A DNA stretch of 64,000 nucleotides from Stenotrophomonas maltophilia (GTDB lineage: Bacteria; Pseudomonadota; Gammaproteobacteria; Xanthomonadales; Xanthomonadaceae): NCBI RefSeq assembly GCF_002799245.1, contig NZ_NEQV01000005.1, positions 457,474 to 521,473 of the forward strand, given 5' to 3'. Position 1 is the first letter of the stretch, and each line of letters opens with the position of its first letter. Made by a program: the position numbers and the translations under genes. This document shows, piece after piece, positions 1 to 9,546 of the stretch. The notes beneath the pieces were generated by a model. It was not told the DNA's origin. It worked only from the letters and a program-made list of their open reading frames with translations, and searched no databases.

Positions 1-402
1 TTCGACATCCTGGCCTGGAACCCGGCCATCGCTGATCTGTTCGTGGACTACAGCCAACTGGCGCCGCATGAGCGCAACACGCTGCGGCTGATGTTCCTGT
101 ACCCGCCCTACCGCACGCTGATCCTCAACTGGGAAGAAATGACCCGCGGCCTGCTGGCAGGTTTCCGTGCAGCGATGGCGCAGGCGCCGGACAAGGCCCC
201 GTTCCTGGCGCTGGTCGAGGACATCGCCGCGCACAGCGAAGAGTTCCGGCAGTGGTGGCCGGAGCACGACGTGCGTCGATTCGACGAAGGTGCGAAGAAG
301 CTGAACCACCCCACGCGCGGGTTGCTGGACCTGCAGTACGTGGCGCTGGTGCCGGAGAGCCGGCACGACCTGTCATTGGTGACCTACCTGCCGCGGAAGT
401 AG
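1..402 (+). CDS. MmyB-like transcriptional regulator, C-terminal part (5' end outside window)
   Basis: The reading frame is open from base 1 and ends at 402, giving the last 133 residues. The visible part matches the ligand-binding domain of MmyB-type XRE regulators: it opens with DILAWNPAIADL, followed by R-N-LRLMFLYPPYR, a conserved W in LNWEEM, SEEFRQWW, and a late HPTRGLLDLQYVAL block. In this family an N-terminal helix-turn-helix, which would lie left of the window, binds DNA and the C-terminal domain binds a small hydrophobic ligand, possibly a fatty acid. The stop codon TAG is part of a GTAG tetranucleotide (399-402) that begins a palindromic repeat. The target genes cannot be read from this sequence; the dehydrogenase at 921 lies downstream but is separated by about 500 bp of repeats. 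Confidence 0.85.
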   Translation, partial: FDILAWNPAIADLFVDYSQLAPHERNTLRLMFLYPPYRTLILNWEEMTRGLLAGFRAAMAQAPDKAPFLALVEDIAAHSEEFRQWWPEHDVRRFDEGAKKLNHPTRGLLDLQYVALVPESRHDLSLVTYLPRK

Positions 403-540
403 GTGGGTCGGCAGGGCTGCGCCCTGCACCCGCAGAGGCTTCAAGCCAAGGCAACAGCAACAGCAGCAGCGACTATCCGTGGTGTGGCGGGCCGGTGCCG
501 ACCTTGGTCGACACCTCTGTCAGATACCGAATGAAATTCC

Positions 541-581
541 GGGGTCAGATCCGTTTTCCTCCGGAAAACGGATCTGACCCC
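541..581. repeat. GGGGTCAGATCC-family palindrome, copy 1
   Basis: Left arm 541-559 reads ggggtcagatccgttttcc and right arm 563-581 is its exact reverse complement, with a 3-nt loop. The same arm recurs exactly at 36887-36927. Related palindromes with different inner bases are at 40678, 41753 and 44324. No T-tract follows, so a dedicated terminator is unlikely. Confidence 0.85.
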
Positions 582-617
582 AAGAGCATTTCCGACAGAT
601 CGCAGGAAACTGTCGAA

Positions 618-719
618 GGCGGGGTGGGTCCGGTTGCGGGGGCGTGAGCGCCATGGATGGCGCGACCGAGGCTACATGGACGTATTCACGCCGTCCCCCG
701 CAACCGGACCCACCCCGCC
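618..719 (+). repeat. Hairpin element with conserved 52-nt core, copy A
   Basis: Perfect 25-bp arms (618-642 and 695-719) enclose a 52-nt core (643-694). The core aligns without gaps to the reverse complement of the core at 36754-36805, with 41 of 52 identical by hand count. The arms of the two copies differ in sequence, yet each pair is fully self-complementary. The core includes its own small palindrome, gcgccatggatggcgc. Confidence 0.7.
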
Positions 720-920
720 ATCCCACGGAATGCAGGCCTTTGACCTTGGCGTTGCCCTGGCCTCTGCGGGTGCAGGGCGCAGCCCCGCCGACCAGCCCCA
801 TTCAGACAGGTAAGTGCAGGTCACAGGATAAGCAGACGCCTTGTTGCCTCCGCCAATCGGGTCCACATTCCTGTACAGGAGACGGGCCACCGCCCGTTGT
901 CGAGACAACAGGAGCCCTGC

Positions 921-2306
921 ATGTCCGCTGCCCCCACCACCGCCATTTCCCGCGATCCGGCCACCGGCCAGCAGATCGCCAGCCACCCCTTCGCCACCGA
1001 CACCGAACTGGACGCGATCCTGGAGCGCGGCCAGGCGGGCTTCGCCGCCTGGAGCGCCAGCAGCCTCGAACAGCGCGCGGAGGTGCTGCGTGCAATGGCT
1101 GCGGTACTGCGCCGCGACCGCGACACGCTGGCCGCGCTGGCCACCGCTGAAATGGGCAAGGTCCAGCCCGAAGCGCTGGCCGAGATCGAGAAGTGCGCCG
1201 TGCTGTGCGACTGGTATGCCGACCACGGCGCGCAGTTCCTGCGCGACGAACCGACCCAGGTGCCCGACGACAAGGCCTACGTGTCCTACCTGCCGCTGGG
1301 CGTGGTGCTGGGCATCATGCCGTGGAACTTCCCGTACTGGCAGGTGATGCGCGCGGCGGTGCCGATCCTGATGGGTGGCAACGGCTTCCTGCTGAAGCCG
1401 GCCGAGAACATCGTCGGTACCGCGCAGCTGCTTGATGCCGCCTGGCGCGATGCCGGGCTGCCGGAAGGCACCTTCATCGCCGCCAACATCAGCCGCGAGG
1501 GCACCAGCCGCGCGATCGCCGATGACCGCATCGCGGCGGTGACCCTGACCGGCAGCGTGGCCGCCGGCCGCAGTATCGCCGCCCAGGCCGGACAGGCGCT
1601 GAAGAAGGTGGTGCTGGAGCTGGGCGGCTCGGATCCGTTCATCGTGCTGGCCGATGCCGACCTCGATGCTGCCGTCGATGCGGCCGTGGCATCGCGCTTC
1701 CAGAACACTGGGCAGGTGTGCATCGCCGGCAAGCGCATCATCGTCGAAGAGGCGGTATACGAGCGCTTCGTGGCGCAGTTCTGCCAGAAGGTGCAGGCGC
1801 TGACCATCGGCGATGGCCGCGAAGCGGGCAACCGGATCGGCCCGATGGCACGCCAGGACCTGCTGGAACAGCTGGATGCGCAGGTGCGCGCCTCGGTGGA
1901 GGCCGGAGCGCAGCTGCTGGTCGGCGGTCACCAGCTGGATCGCCCGGGCGCGTTCTATGCCCCCACCGTGCTGGCCGACGTGGAGCCGGGCATGCAGGCC
2001 TTCGATACCGAGACCTTCGGGCCGGTGGCCTCGATCAGCCGCGCCCGTGATGCCGACCATGCGGTGGAACTGGCCAACCAGAGCGAGTTCGGCCTCAGTG
2101 GCAACCTCTGGACCGGCGACCGCGCCCGTGCGATGCAGCTGGCACGCAGGCTGCAGACCGGCGGTGTGTTCGTCAACGGCTTCTCCGCCTCGGACCCGCG
2201 TGTACCGATCGGCGGCGTGAAAAAGAGCGGCTTCGGCCGTGAGCTCTCGCACTTCGGCATCCGCGAGTTCGTCAACGCGCAGACGGTGTGGTTCGACAAG
2301 CGTTGA
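921..2306 (+). CDS. NAD(P)-dependent succinate-semialdehyde dehydrogenase
   Basis: A 461-residue aldehyde dehydrogenase that would oxidise succinate semialdehyde to succinate (4-aminobutyrate breakdown). The catalytic Cys is C267 in QNTGQVCIAGKR and the general base is E233 in VVLELGGSDPF. The IMPWNFPYWQ cofactor block and the C-terminal PIGGVKKSGFGRELSHFG block are typical of the short Sad/GabD1 subgroup (about 455-465 residues) rather than the 480-residue E. coli GabD. Start: the ATG at 921 has aggag at 910-914 in front of it. An upstream in-frame ATG at 897 lacks a comparable site. A TPP enzyme gene follows 63 bp downstream on the same strand, suggesting co-transcription. The substrate is inferred from family likeness; other small aldehydes are possible. 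Confidence 0.85.
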   Translation: MSAAPTTAISRDPATGQQIASHPFATDTELDAILERGQAGFAAWSASSLEQRAEVLRAMAAVLRRDRDTLAALATAEMGKVQPEALAEIEKCAVLCDWYADHGAQFLRDEPTQVPDDKAYVSYLPLGVVLGIMPWNFPYWQVMRAAVPILMGGNGFLLKPAENIVGTAQLLDAAWRDAGLPEGTFIAANISREGTSRAIADDRIAAVTLTGSVAAGRSIAAQAGQALKKVVLELGGSDPFIVLADADLDAAVDAAVASRFQNTGQVCIAGKRIIVEEAVYERFVAQFCQKVQALTIGDGREAGNRIGPMARQDLLEQLDAQVRASVEAGAQLLVGGHQLDRPGAFYAPTVLADVEPGMQAFDTETFGPVASISRARDADHAVELANQSEFGLSGNLWTGDRARAMQLARRLQTGGVFVNGFSASDPRVPIGGVKKSGFGRELSHFGIREFVNAQTVWFDKR

Positions 2307-2369
2307 CGCGCGGCTCTCATCCTTCCTGCAACGATCCACCATCAGTCCAGCGAAAAGGACGGCATTCCA

Positions 2370-4013
2370 ATGTCCAAGGGTTCAGATCTGCTCGTCGCCG
2401 CACTTGAGAACGAAGGCGTCGAGCGCATTTTCGGCATTCCCGGCGAAGAGAATCTCGACGTGGTCGAGTCGCTGCGCCATTCCAGCATCGAGCTGGTCAT
2501 CACCCGTCATGAGCAGGCGGCGGTGTTCATGGCGGCCACCTATGGTCGTCTGACCGGCAAGCCCGGCGTATGCCTGGCCACGCTCGGCCCGGGCGCGCTC
2601 AACTTCACCACCGGTGCCGCGTACGCGCTGCTGGGTGCGTGGCCGGTGATCATGATCACCGGGCAGAAGGGCATCGTCGCCAGCAAGCAGGCGCGCTTCC
2701 AGATCGTCGACATCGTCGGCACGATGAAGCCGCTGACCAAGCAGGCGCGGCAGATCGTCTCTGCGCGCACGATCCCGACCATCGTCCGCGAGGCGTTCCG
2801 TGTCGCCCAGGAAGAGCGCCCGGGCCCGGTGTTGCTGGAACTGCCCGAAGACATCGCTGCCGATGAGGTCGAGGGCGTGGCGCTGATTCCGCCGCACGCG
2901 GTGGACCGTCCCATTGCCAGCCCGGAAGCGCTTGATCGGGCGGCAGAGATCATCCGCAATGCCAAGCGGCCGCTGCTGATGATCGCTTCGGCGGCGTCGC
3001 GGCCGCAGTCCAGTGAAGCGCTGTCGGCTTTCGTGCTGCGCGCTGGCATCCCGTTCTTCACCACGCAGATGGGCAAGGGCGCGGTGGCCGGTGGTTCAGG
3101 GCTGTACATGGGCACCGCGGCGCTGACCGAGCGCGACTACGTGCACATGGCGATCGATCAGGCCGACGTGATCGTGACCATCGGCCACGAGGTCACCGAG
3201 AAGCCGCCGTTCGTGATGCGCCCGGGTGGGCCGACCGTGATCCATATCGGCTACTCGCAGGCGGCCGTGGAGCAGGTCTACTTCCCGCAGGTGGAGGTGA
3301 TCGGCGATATCGGTCGCTCGTTGACCCAGCTGGCCGACCGCATCGAGGGTGCGGTGCCGAATGCCGCTGCACTGCTGCCGCTGCGCGCGACCATCCTCGA
3401 GCACCTGGCCGACCGTTCCGAAGAGGCCGGGTTCACTCCGCAGCGGCTGGTGCACGATGTGCGCCAGGTGATGCCGCCGGACGGCATCGTGGCGCTGGAC
3501 AACGGCATGTACAAGATCTGGTTCGCCCGCAACTACCGCACCCAGGTGGCCAATACGCTGCTGCTGGACAACGCGCTGGCGACAATGGGTGCAGGCCTGC
3601 CGTCGGCGATCATGGCCTCGATCCTGTATCCGCAGCGGCGGGTGCTGGCGGTGTGTGGCGACGGCGGTTTCATGATGAACAGCCAGGAGCTGGAGACGGC
3701 ACGCCGGCTGGGCCTGAACCTGGTGGTGCTGATCCTCAACGATGGTGCCTACGGGATGATCCGCTGGAAGCAGGCGGTGGATGGCTTCACCGACTACGGC
3801 ATGACCTTCAGCAACCCCGATTTCGTGAAGTATGCCGAGGCCTACGGCTGCAGGGGGCATGAGGTGACCACCATCGAGCAGTTCATCCCGACGCTGGAGG
3901 CGGCCTTCAACGAGGGCGGGGTGCATCTGGTGTCGGTGCCGATCGATTACTCGGAGAACCAGCGGGTGCTGGTGGACGAGCTGCGGCAGGCATTCCCGGG
4001 CGCCGCCCGGTAG
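2370..4013 (+). CDS. Acetolactate synthase large-subunit-like TPP enzyme
   Basis: A 547-residue thiamine-diphosphate enzyme, expected to condense two pyruvates to 2-acetolactate. The N-terminal domain carries the proton-relay Glu E48 in [12 protein letters not shown] and the [20 protein letters not shown] block. The C-terminal domain has the TPP/Mg motif starting [12 protein letters not shown] and ending [14 protein letters not shown]. Its single-chain layout, with no ilvH-like small-subunit gene next to it, resembles the catabolic AlsS type more than the biosynthetic IlvB/IlvI pair. It sits 63 bp after the dehydrogenase, so the two may form one operon. The TAG stop lies inside a GTAG that starts the downstream repeat. 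The exact substrate is not proven; oxalyl-CoA decarboxylase and glyoxylate carboligase share this fold. Confidence 0.8.
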   Translation: MSKGSDLLVAALENEGVERIFGIPGEENLDVVESLRHSSIELVITRHEQAAVFMAATYGRLTGKPGVCLATLGPGALNFTTGAAYALLGAWPVIMITGQKGIVASKQARFQIVDIVGTMKPLTKQARQIVSARTIPTIVREAFRVAQEERPGPVLLELPEDIAADEVEGVALIPPHAVDRPIASPEALDRAAEIIRNAKRPLLMIASAASRPQSSEALSAFVLRAGIPFFTTQMGKGAVAGGSGLYMGTAALTERDYVHMAIDQADVIVTIGHEVTEKPPFVMRPGGPTVIHIGYSQAAVEQVYFPQVEVIGDIGRSLTQLADRIEGAVPNAAALLPLRATILEHLADRSEEAGFTPQRLVHDVRQVMPPDGIVALDNGMYKIWFARNYRTQVANTLLLDNALATMGAGLPSAIMASILYPQRRVLAVCGDGGFMMNSQELETARRLGLNLVVLILNDGAYGMIRWKQAVDGFTDYGMTFSNPDFVKYAEAYGCRGHEVTTIEQFIPTLEAAFNEGGVHLVSVPIDYSENQRVLVDELRQAFPGAAR

Positions 4014-4330
4014 CGGTCGACCCTCACCCGGTAGCTGTCGACCCTGGTCGACGCGGTGGATCGCCAACCAAGGTTGGCGCCTACCAGGGCAGCGACAGCT
4101 CGCAGCACCCGGTAGCTGTCGACCTTGGTCGACCTGGTGGATCGCCAACCAAGGTTGGCGCCTGCCAGGGCAGGGTCAGCTCGCAGCACCCGGTAGGTGT
4201 CGACCTTGGTCGACGCGGTGGATCGCCAACCAAGGTTGGCGCCTGCCAGGGCAGGGGCAGCTCGCAGCACCCGGTAGGTGTCGACCTTGGTCGACATGGC
4301 GGATCGCCAACCAAGGTTGGCGCCTACCCG
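4010..4330. repeat. Tandem GTAG palindromes, 81-bp period
   Basis: A degenerate first GTAG palindrome at 4010 supplies the stop codon of the preceding gene. It is followed by units starting at 4031, 4112, 4193 and 4274, exactly 81 bp apart, the last one incomplete. Each unit has a GTAG stem around gtcgacc.tggtcgac, then ccaaccaaggttgg, then a spacer ending agctcgcagcacccg. This fits SMAG-type REP dimers that expanded in tandem. The gap to lysS (4014-4423) holds no other feature apart from the lysS leader. Confidence 0.85.
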
Positions 4331-4423
4331 GGCGAGGGGCCGGGGCAGGGCGGTTTTGGTATGCTGGGCAACCGGCTGTGCCGGGCGCAGTACCCCCCCT
4401 CACTACACGATTCCCGCAGATCC

Positions 4424-5935
4424 ATGAGCGAAGCTACCGATACCCCCCCCGTCGACGAAAACAAGTTGATCGCCGAGCGCCGTGAGAAACTCAAAGCGCT
4501 GCGTGGGCAGGGCATCGCGTACCCGAACGACTTCCGTCGCGAGGACTTCGCCGGCCGCCTGCAGGAAGAATTCGCCGATGCCGGACAGTGGACCGCCGAG
4601 GCCCTGGAAGGTAACGGCCGCCAGGTGAAGATGGCGGGCCGCCTGATGGCCAAGCGCATCATGGGCAAGGCCAGTTTCGCGCAGATCCAGGACGAGTCCG
4701 GCCGCATCCAGCTGTTCCTGCAGGGCGCGGTGCTGGGTGATGCCTACACCGCCTTCAAGGGCTGGGACGTGGGCGACATCATCGCCGTCGAAGGCGGCCT
4801 GACCCGCACCAAGACCGGCGAGCTGTCGGTCAAGGCCGAATCGATCCGCCTGCTGACCAAGTCGCTGCGCCCGCTGCCGGACAAGTGGCACGGCCTGGCC
4901 GACGTCGAGCAGCGTTACCGCCAGCGTTACGTCGACCTGATCGTCACCCCGGAGTCGCGTGCGGTCTTCATCAAGCGCTCGAAGATCATCCGCGCCATGC
5001 GCGCGTGGCTGGACAACCGCGACTTCCTGGAAGTCGAGACGCCGATGATGCATTACATCCCCGGCGGCGCGGCGGCCAAGCCGTTCACCACCCACCACAA
5101 TGCGCTGGACCTGGACCTGTACCTGCGCGTGGCGCCGGAGCTGTACCTCAAGCGCCTGACCGTGGGTGGCCTGGAGCGCGTGTACGAAATCAACCGCAAC
5201 TTCCGCAATGAAGGCGTCAGCACCCGCCACAACCCGGAATTCACCATGATGGAGCTGTACGAGGCCTATGCCACGTACAACGAGATCATGGACCTGACCG
5301 AAGGCGTGATCCGTGACGTGGCCAAGGCGGTCAACGGCGGCACCGAGGTGGAGTGGGACGGCGCGAAGATCGACCTGGGCCCGGCGTTCCGCCGCTGGCG
5401 CATGGACGAGGCGGTGCGCCACCACAACCCGGAAATCTCCGCCGCCGACTGCACCGACCGCGACGCGCTGCTGCGCCATTGCGAGCGCTTGAAGATCCGC
5501 GTCAAGCCGTCCTACGGCTGGGGCAAGCTGTTGCTGGAGATCTTCGAGGCCACCGTCGAGCACACCCTGATCCAGCCGACCTTCATCACCGACCACCCGG
5601 TGGAGGTCTCGCCGCTGGCCCGTGCCAACGACAATGACCCGGGCTACACCGACCGCTTCGAGCTGTTCGTCAACGGCAAGGAGCTGGCCAATGGCTTCTC
5701 CGAGCTGAACGACCCGGAAGACCAGGCCCAGCGCTTCCAGGCCCAGGTGGCCGCGAAGGAAGGTGGCGACGACGAGGCCATGCACTACGATGCCGACTAT
5801 ATCCGTGCGCTGGAGTACGGCATGGCCCCGACCGGCGGCCTCGGCATCGGCGTCGATCGCCTGGTGATGCTGCTGACCGGCAGCAGCTCGATCCGTGACG
5901 TGCTGCTGTTCCCATACATGCGTCCGGAGCAGTAA
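4424..5935 (+). CDS. lysS: Lysine--tRNA ligase, class II
   Basis: A 503-residue lysyl-tRNA synthetase, near the usual 500-505. An N-terminal OB-fold anticodon-binding domain (about residues 60-160) is followed by the class II catalytic core: motif 1 around [10 protein letters not shown], motif 2 with [20 protein letters not shown], and motif 3 [15 protein letters not shown] near the C-terminus. The start MSEATDTPP at 4424 is preferred over the in-frame ATG at 4361, because the added residues have no family likeness and lie against the repeat. lysS next to rpfG is the same order as in the Xanthomonas rpf region. Confidence 0.97.
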   Translation: MSEATDTPPVDENKLIAERREKLKALRGQGIAYPNDFRREDFAGRLQEEFADAGQWTAEALEGNGRQVKMAGRLMAKRIMGKASFAQIQDESGRIQLFLQGAVLGDAYTAFKGWDVGDIIAVEGGLTRTKTGELSVKAESIRLLTKSLRPLPDKWHGLADVEQRYRQRYVDLIVTPESRAVFIKRSKIIRAMRAWLDNRDFLEVETPMMHYIPGGAAAKPFTTHHNALDLDLYLRVAPELYLKRLTVGGLERVYEINRNFRNEGVSTRHNPEFTMMELYEAYATYNEIMDLTEGVIRDVAKAVNGGTEVEWDGAKIDLGPAFRRWRMDEAVRHHNPEISAADCTDRDALLRHCERLKIRVKPSYGWGKLLLEIFEATVEHTLIQPTFITDHPVEVSPLARANDNDPGYTDRFELFVNGKELANGFSELNDPEDQAQRFQAQVAAKEGGDDEAMHYDADYIRALEYGMAPTGGLGIGVDRLVMLLTGSSSIRDVLLFPYMRPEQ

Positions 5936-5960
5936 GTCGTCTTTTTGACTCCCGATTGTG

Positions 5961-5987
5961 CGCGCCGTCCCGAAATGAGACGGCGCG
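5961..5987 (+). terminator. Possible lysS terminator hairpin
   Basis: A 9-bp stem, cgcgccgtc / gacggcgcg, with a 9-nt loop starts 25 bp after the lysS stop. Only a weak att follows, not a clear T-tract, so it is a structural candidate only. The remaining 150 bp to rpfG hold no other recognisable element. Confidence 0.4.
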
Positions 5988-6140
5988 ATTGACGCCTCCC
6001 GCACTCGGCGTATCGTAATTGCACTACCTTGACGCCTGTTGTGGCTTGATCGGCGGCAGGGGGAGTGCACAGTGTGGAGAGCCCGCTTCACAATGTGATG
6101 ACGATCATGAACCGGGACGCATGACACGGGAGTCAGGCCG

Positions 6141-7286
6141 ATGCAGGGTGCGAGCGTTCGCAGCGGCAGAGTATCCTCGCCTGCTGATGATCCAGCATGG
6201 TCGAAAAACCAGGCAGAGTACGCGTTGAACATCGTCATTGTTGACGACCAGACTTCCGCCCGGACGATGCTGCGTCACGTCATCGAGGACATCGCGCCGG
6301 AACTGAGCGTGTATGACTTCGGTGATCCGCTGACCGCATTGGCCTGGTGCGAAGCGCATCCGGTCGACCTGCTGTTGCTCGATTACCGCATGCCGGAGAT
6401 GGACGGGCTGGAATTCGCCCGTCGCTTCCGTCGCCTGCCCAAGCACCGCGACATTCCGGTGATCCTGATCACCGTGGTCGGCGATGAGCCGATCCGGCAG
6501 GCGGCGCTGGAAGCGGGGGTCATCGACTTCCTGGTCAAGCCGATCCGCCCGCGCGAACTGCGTGCCCGCTGCTACAACCTGTTGCAGCTGCGGCAGCAGA
6601 CCGAGAACGTGAAGCAGCGGGCGTTGTCGCTGGAGCAGCGCCTGCTGGCCAGCATGCATGAAGTCGAAGAGCGGGAGCGCGAGACGTTGTCACGGCTGGC
6701 GCGCGCGATCGAGTTCCGCGATGCAGGTACCAGCGCCTACCTGGAGCGCATGGCGCGCGTGGCCGGCCTGATCGCCGACCAGCTTGGGCTGCCCGAAGAG
6801 GAGGTGCGCCTGATCGAGATGGCCGCGCCGCTGCACGACATGGGCAAGATCGCCATCCCCGATGCGGTGCTGCTCAAGCAGGGCAAGCTCAACGAGGAGG
6901 AGCTGGCGATCATGCGCCGGCACCCGCGGATTGGCCATGAACTGCTGAGTGGCAGCCAGAATCGTTTCATCCAGGTTGGCGCGTTGATCGCGCTGCGTCA
7001 TCATGAGCGCTACGACGGCAGCGGCTATCCCGATGGGCTGGTCGGCGATGCGATTCCGCTGGAAGCGCGCATCGTGGCCGTCGCCGATGTCTTCGACGCC
7101 CTGATATCACCCCGTCCGTACAAGGAAGCATGGACCATGGAAGCCACCCTGGCTTATCTCTACGCCCAGCGTGGCCGTCTGTTCGATCCCCGATGCGTGG
7201 ACGCGCTGCTGCGCGGCCGTGAACAGCTGGACCAGATCTGCGCCGAGCATTCGATGGCGTCAGCGCGCCCGGGGCTGGGCGCGTGA
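6141..7286 (+). CDS. rpfG: DSF response regulator with HD-GYP cyclic di-GMP phosphodiesterase domain
   Basis: A 381-residue response regulator. The receiver domain (about 30-150) has acidic residues in IVIVDDQ and the phospho-acceptor D81 in LLLLDYRMPEMDG. The HD-GYP domain follows, with H232-D233 in APLHDMGKIAIPD and HHERYDGSGYPDGL (GYP at 295-297). In Xanthomonas, RpfG is phosphorylated by RpfC when DSF is sensed and then hydrolyses cyclic di-GMP, relieving repression of virulence genes and altering biofilm and motility. Start at 6141 is supported by ggga at 6128-6132; a TTG at 6225 just before IVIVDD is the alternative. The stop overlaps the rpfC start (GTGA), so the pair is translationally coupled. 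Confidence 0.95.
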   Translation: MQGASVRSGRVSSPADDPAWSKNQAEYALNIVIVDDQTSARTMLRHVIEDIAPELSVYDFGDPLTALAWCEAHPVDLLLLDYRMPEMDGLEFARRFRRLPKHRDIPVILITVVGDEPIRQAALEAGVIDFLVKPIRPRELRARCYNLLQLRQQTENVKQRALSLEQRLLASMHEVEERERETLSRLARAIEFRDAGTSAYLERMARVAGLIADQLGLPEEEVRLIEMAAPLHDMGKIAIPDAVLLKQGKLNEEELAIMRRHPRIGHELLSGSQNRFIQVGALIALRHHERYDGSGYPDGLVGDAIPLEARIVAVADVFDALISPRPYKEAWTMEATLAYLYAQRGRLFDPRCVDALLRGREQLDQICAEHSMASARPGLGA

Positions 7287-9457
7287 AACGGCTGTTGTCG
7301 CAGCTGCGGCTGCGCCTGTCCCAGCGCCAGGACAGTGAGCACGGCCAGCAGATCGTCCGCATCGTCCTTATCAGCCTGATCCTGGCCTACGTGCTGTTGC
7401 CAGCGCCGCGCCACGATCTGCCGCACACGCAGTACGTGGGCGTGCTGGCGATCGTATTGACCGGCCTGAGCCTGTCGCTGCTGCTGTTCGGCTGGCTGTT
7501 GTGGCGGCCTGCGCGTTCCGATCCACGTCGGGTGCTGGGCATGCTGGCCGACTACGGTCTGATCGCTGCGGGCATGGTGCAGATGGGCGAGCCGCTGTCC
7601 TGGGTCTACATCGTGGTGATGTGGGTGACGGTCGGGAACGGCATGCGCTTCGGCAACCACTACCTGTACGTGGCGGTGGCCATGGCGATGGTCAGTTTCG
7701 GTTGCACCGTGCTGCTGACCCCGTACTGGCAACAGAATTTCCGCCTGGCCATCGGTCTCTGGCTCGGCCTGGCGGCGGTGCCGCTGTACTTCTCGACACT
7801 GCTGCGGCAGCTGACCGAGGCGATGGCCGAGGCGCGCCGCGCCAGCGAGGCCAAGAGCCGTTTCCTGGCCAACATGAGCCACGAGTTCCGCACGCCGTTG
7901 AACGGTCTCAACGGCATGACCGAAGTGCTGGCGACCACGCGCCTGGACGACGAGCAGCGCGAGTGCCTCAACACCATCCAGGCTTCGTCACGCAGCCTGT
8001 TGGCGCTGGTGGAGGAAGTGCTGGACATCTCGGCCATCGAGGCCGGCAAGCTGCGCGTGGTGGCCGAAGACTTCGCCGTGGCCGATGTGATCCAGGCGAT
8101 CGGGCTGATCCTGCTGCCGCAGGCCAAGGCCAAACGACTGGATTACCGGGTGAAGGTCGCCGACGGTGTGCCGCCACGCGTACGCGGGGATGTCGGGCAC
8201 CTGCGGCAGATCCTGCTGAACCTGGCCGGCAACGCGGTCAAGTTCACCGACCACGGCCGGGTCGAGATCCGTGTCAGCGTCGTGCAGGCGGACACCAGTG
8301 GCGCGGTGCGGCTGCGCTTCGACATCCTCGATACCGGCATCGGCGTGGCACCGGCCATGCGTGCACGGTTGTTCGACGCCTTCGAGCAGGCTGACGTCAG
8401 CATGGCGCGGCGCCACGAAGGCACCGGGCTGGGCACGACCATCGCCAAGGGCCTGGTCGAGGCAATGGACGGTGACATCGGCTATCTGGAAAACCCGCCG
8501 CGCGGCAGCCACTTCTGGGTTGAACTGCCATTCGCGCCGCCGCAGCCGCTGGTGCCGGGCGCGGTGCCGAGCCTGACCGGCGACGAAGACCTGGCGCCGG
8601 GTGGCAACGTGATCGCCTTTGCCGATCCGTTCCTGCGCCATCGCGCCCGCGTGCGCAGCATGCAGATCCTGGTGGCCGACGACCACGAGGCCAACCGCAT
8701 GGTCCTGCAGCGCCTGCTGCAGAAGGCCGGGCACCGGGTGCTGTGCGTGGATGGCGGTGAGGCGGTGCTGGATGCGCTGGCCGACAGCGAGTTCGACGCG
8801 GTCATCGTCGATCTGCACATGCCGGGCATGAGCGGGCTGGACATGCTCAAGGAACTGCGGGTGATGCAGGCCGGCGGCGGTCCGCGCACACCGGTGCTGG
8901 TGCTCAGCGCCGATGTCACGCCCGAGGCGATCCAGCGCTGCACCCAGGCCGGTGCGCATGCTTTCCTGGCCAAGCCCGTGGTGGCGGTGCGCCTGCTCGA
9001 TACCCTGGCCGAGATCGCCAGCAACGCCCAGTTGAAGACCATGGCTGCGCCGGTGGTGCGACCGATGGCGCTGCAGGATGGGGTGCTCGACAGCAGCGTG
9101 CTGGACGAGCTGGCCTCGCTGGGCATGGGCGAGGGCTTCGAGCGCGAGTTCATCCGCCAGTGCCTGGAAGACGTAGCGAGCTGCATGGGCAAGGCCGAGC
9201 AGGCCGGCGAGGCCGCGCAGTGGAATGTATTCCGCGAACAGTCCCACGCGATCAAGGGCGTGGCCAGCAACCTCGGCCTGATGCGGGCGTCCAACCGCGC
9301 CGGTGAGCTGATGCGGATGGCCGACTGGCAGCTCAAGACCGAGTGGCGCCCGCGCCTGGGCATCCTGCAGGAGGCGATCAAGGAAGGCCGGCGTGCGCTG
9401 GACGCACGCGCCGAACGCCGGCTGCGCGGTGCTGCCGATGATGGTGAGGCGCGCTAG
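7283..9457 (+). CDS. rpfC: DSF sensor hybrid histidine kinase
   Basis: A 724-residue inner-membrane hybrid kinase that senses diffusible signal factor. Five hydrophobic segments lie within about residues 22-175, the layout of Xanthomonas RpfC. Then come the HisKA site H200 in [15 protein letters not shown], an HATPase domain ([27 protein letters not shown]), a receiver with D510 in [15 protein letters not shown], and a C-terminal HPt with H655 in [15 protein letters not shown]. It starts with GTG inside the end of rpfG. In the family, the receiver also binds RpfF at low signal and inhibits DSF synthesis. S. maltophilia is reported to have RpfC variants with about ten or about five membrane segments; this one looks like the shorter class. 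Downstream, rpfC and rpfF are separated by an unusual gene. Confidence 0.95.
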   Translation: MKRLLSQLRLRLSQRQDSEHGQQIVRIVLISLILAYVLLPAPRHDLPHTQYVGVLAIVLTGLSLSLLLFGWLLWRPARSDPRRVLGMLADYGLIAAGMVQMGEPLSWVYIVVMWVTVGNGMRFGNHYLYVAVAMAMVSFGCTVLLTPYWQQNFRLAIGLWLGLAAVPLYFSTLLRQLTEAMAEARRASEAKSRFLANMSHEFRTPLNGLNGMTEVLATTRLDDEQRECLNTIQASSRSLLALVEEVLDISAIEAGKLRVVAEDFAVADVIQAIGLILLPQAKAKRLDYRVKVADGVPPRVRGDVGHLRQILLNLAGNAVKFTDHGRVEIRVSVVQADTSGAVRLRFDILDTGIGVAPAMRARLFDAFEQADVSMARRHEGTGLGTTIAKGLVEAMDGDIGYLENPPRGSHFWVELPFAPPQPLVPGAVPSLTGDEDLAPGGNVIAFADPFLRHRARVRSMQILVADDHEANRMVLQRLLQKAGHRVLCVDGGEAVLDALADSEFDAVIVDLHMPGMSGLDMLKELRVMQAGGGPRTPVLVLSADVTPEAIQRCTQAGAHAFLAKPVVAVRLLDTLAEIASNAQLKTMAAPVVRPMALQDGVLDSSVLDELASLGMGEGFEREFIRQCLEDVASCMGKAEQAGEAAQWNVFREQSHAIKGVASNLGLMRASNRAGELMRMADWQLKTEWRPRLGILQEAIKEGRRALDARAERRLRGAADDGEAR

Positions 9458-9546
9458 GGGGGCGCCATCATGCCCTTGCATGATTGGCATGCACCTCGTG
9501 CCCGCCATCCTCTGCAATTCAGCTTTCATGAATGGAGTAACAGAAG

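Larger units (their letters stand above)
406..793. repeat. Nested inverted repeat filling the gap before the dehydrogenase gene
   Basis: The 518-bp gap 403-920 has no convincing gene. Its outer arms are 406-437 and 762-793, 32 nt each, complementary with one mismatch. Inside lie a CAACAG-type run (about 451-470), a perfect 19-bp-arm palindrome (541-581) and a second inverted repeat with 25-bp arms (618-719). The left outer arm abuts the GTAG that ends the preceding gene. The order looks like one repeat inserted into another. Bases 794-920 carry the leader of the next gene. Confidence 0.7.

Noticed and set aside
672..2342. 556-codon open frame on the minus strand
   Set aside because: It mirrors the aldehyde dehydrogenase on the other strand; high GC keeps antisense frames open. 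His/Arg/Gln-rich translation shows no family motif.
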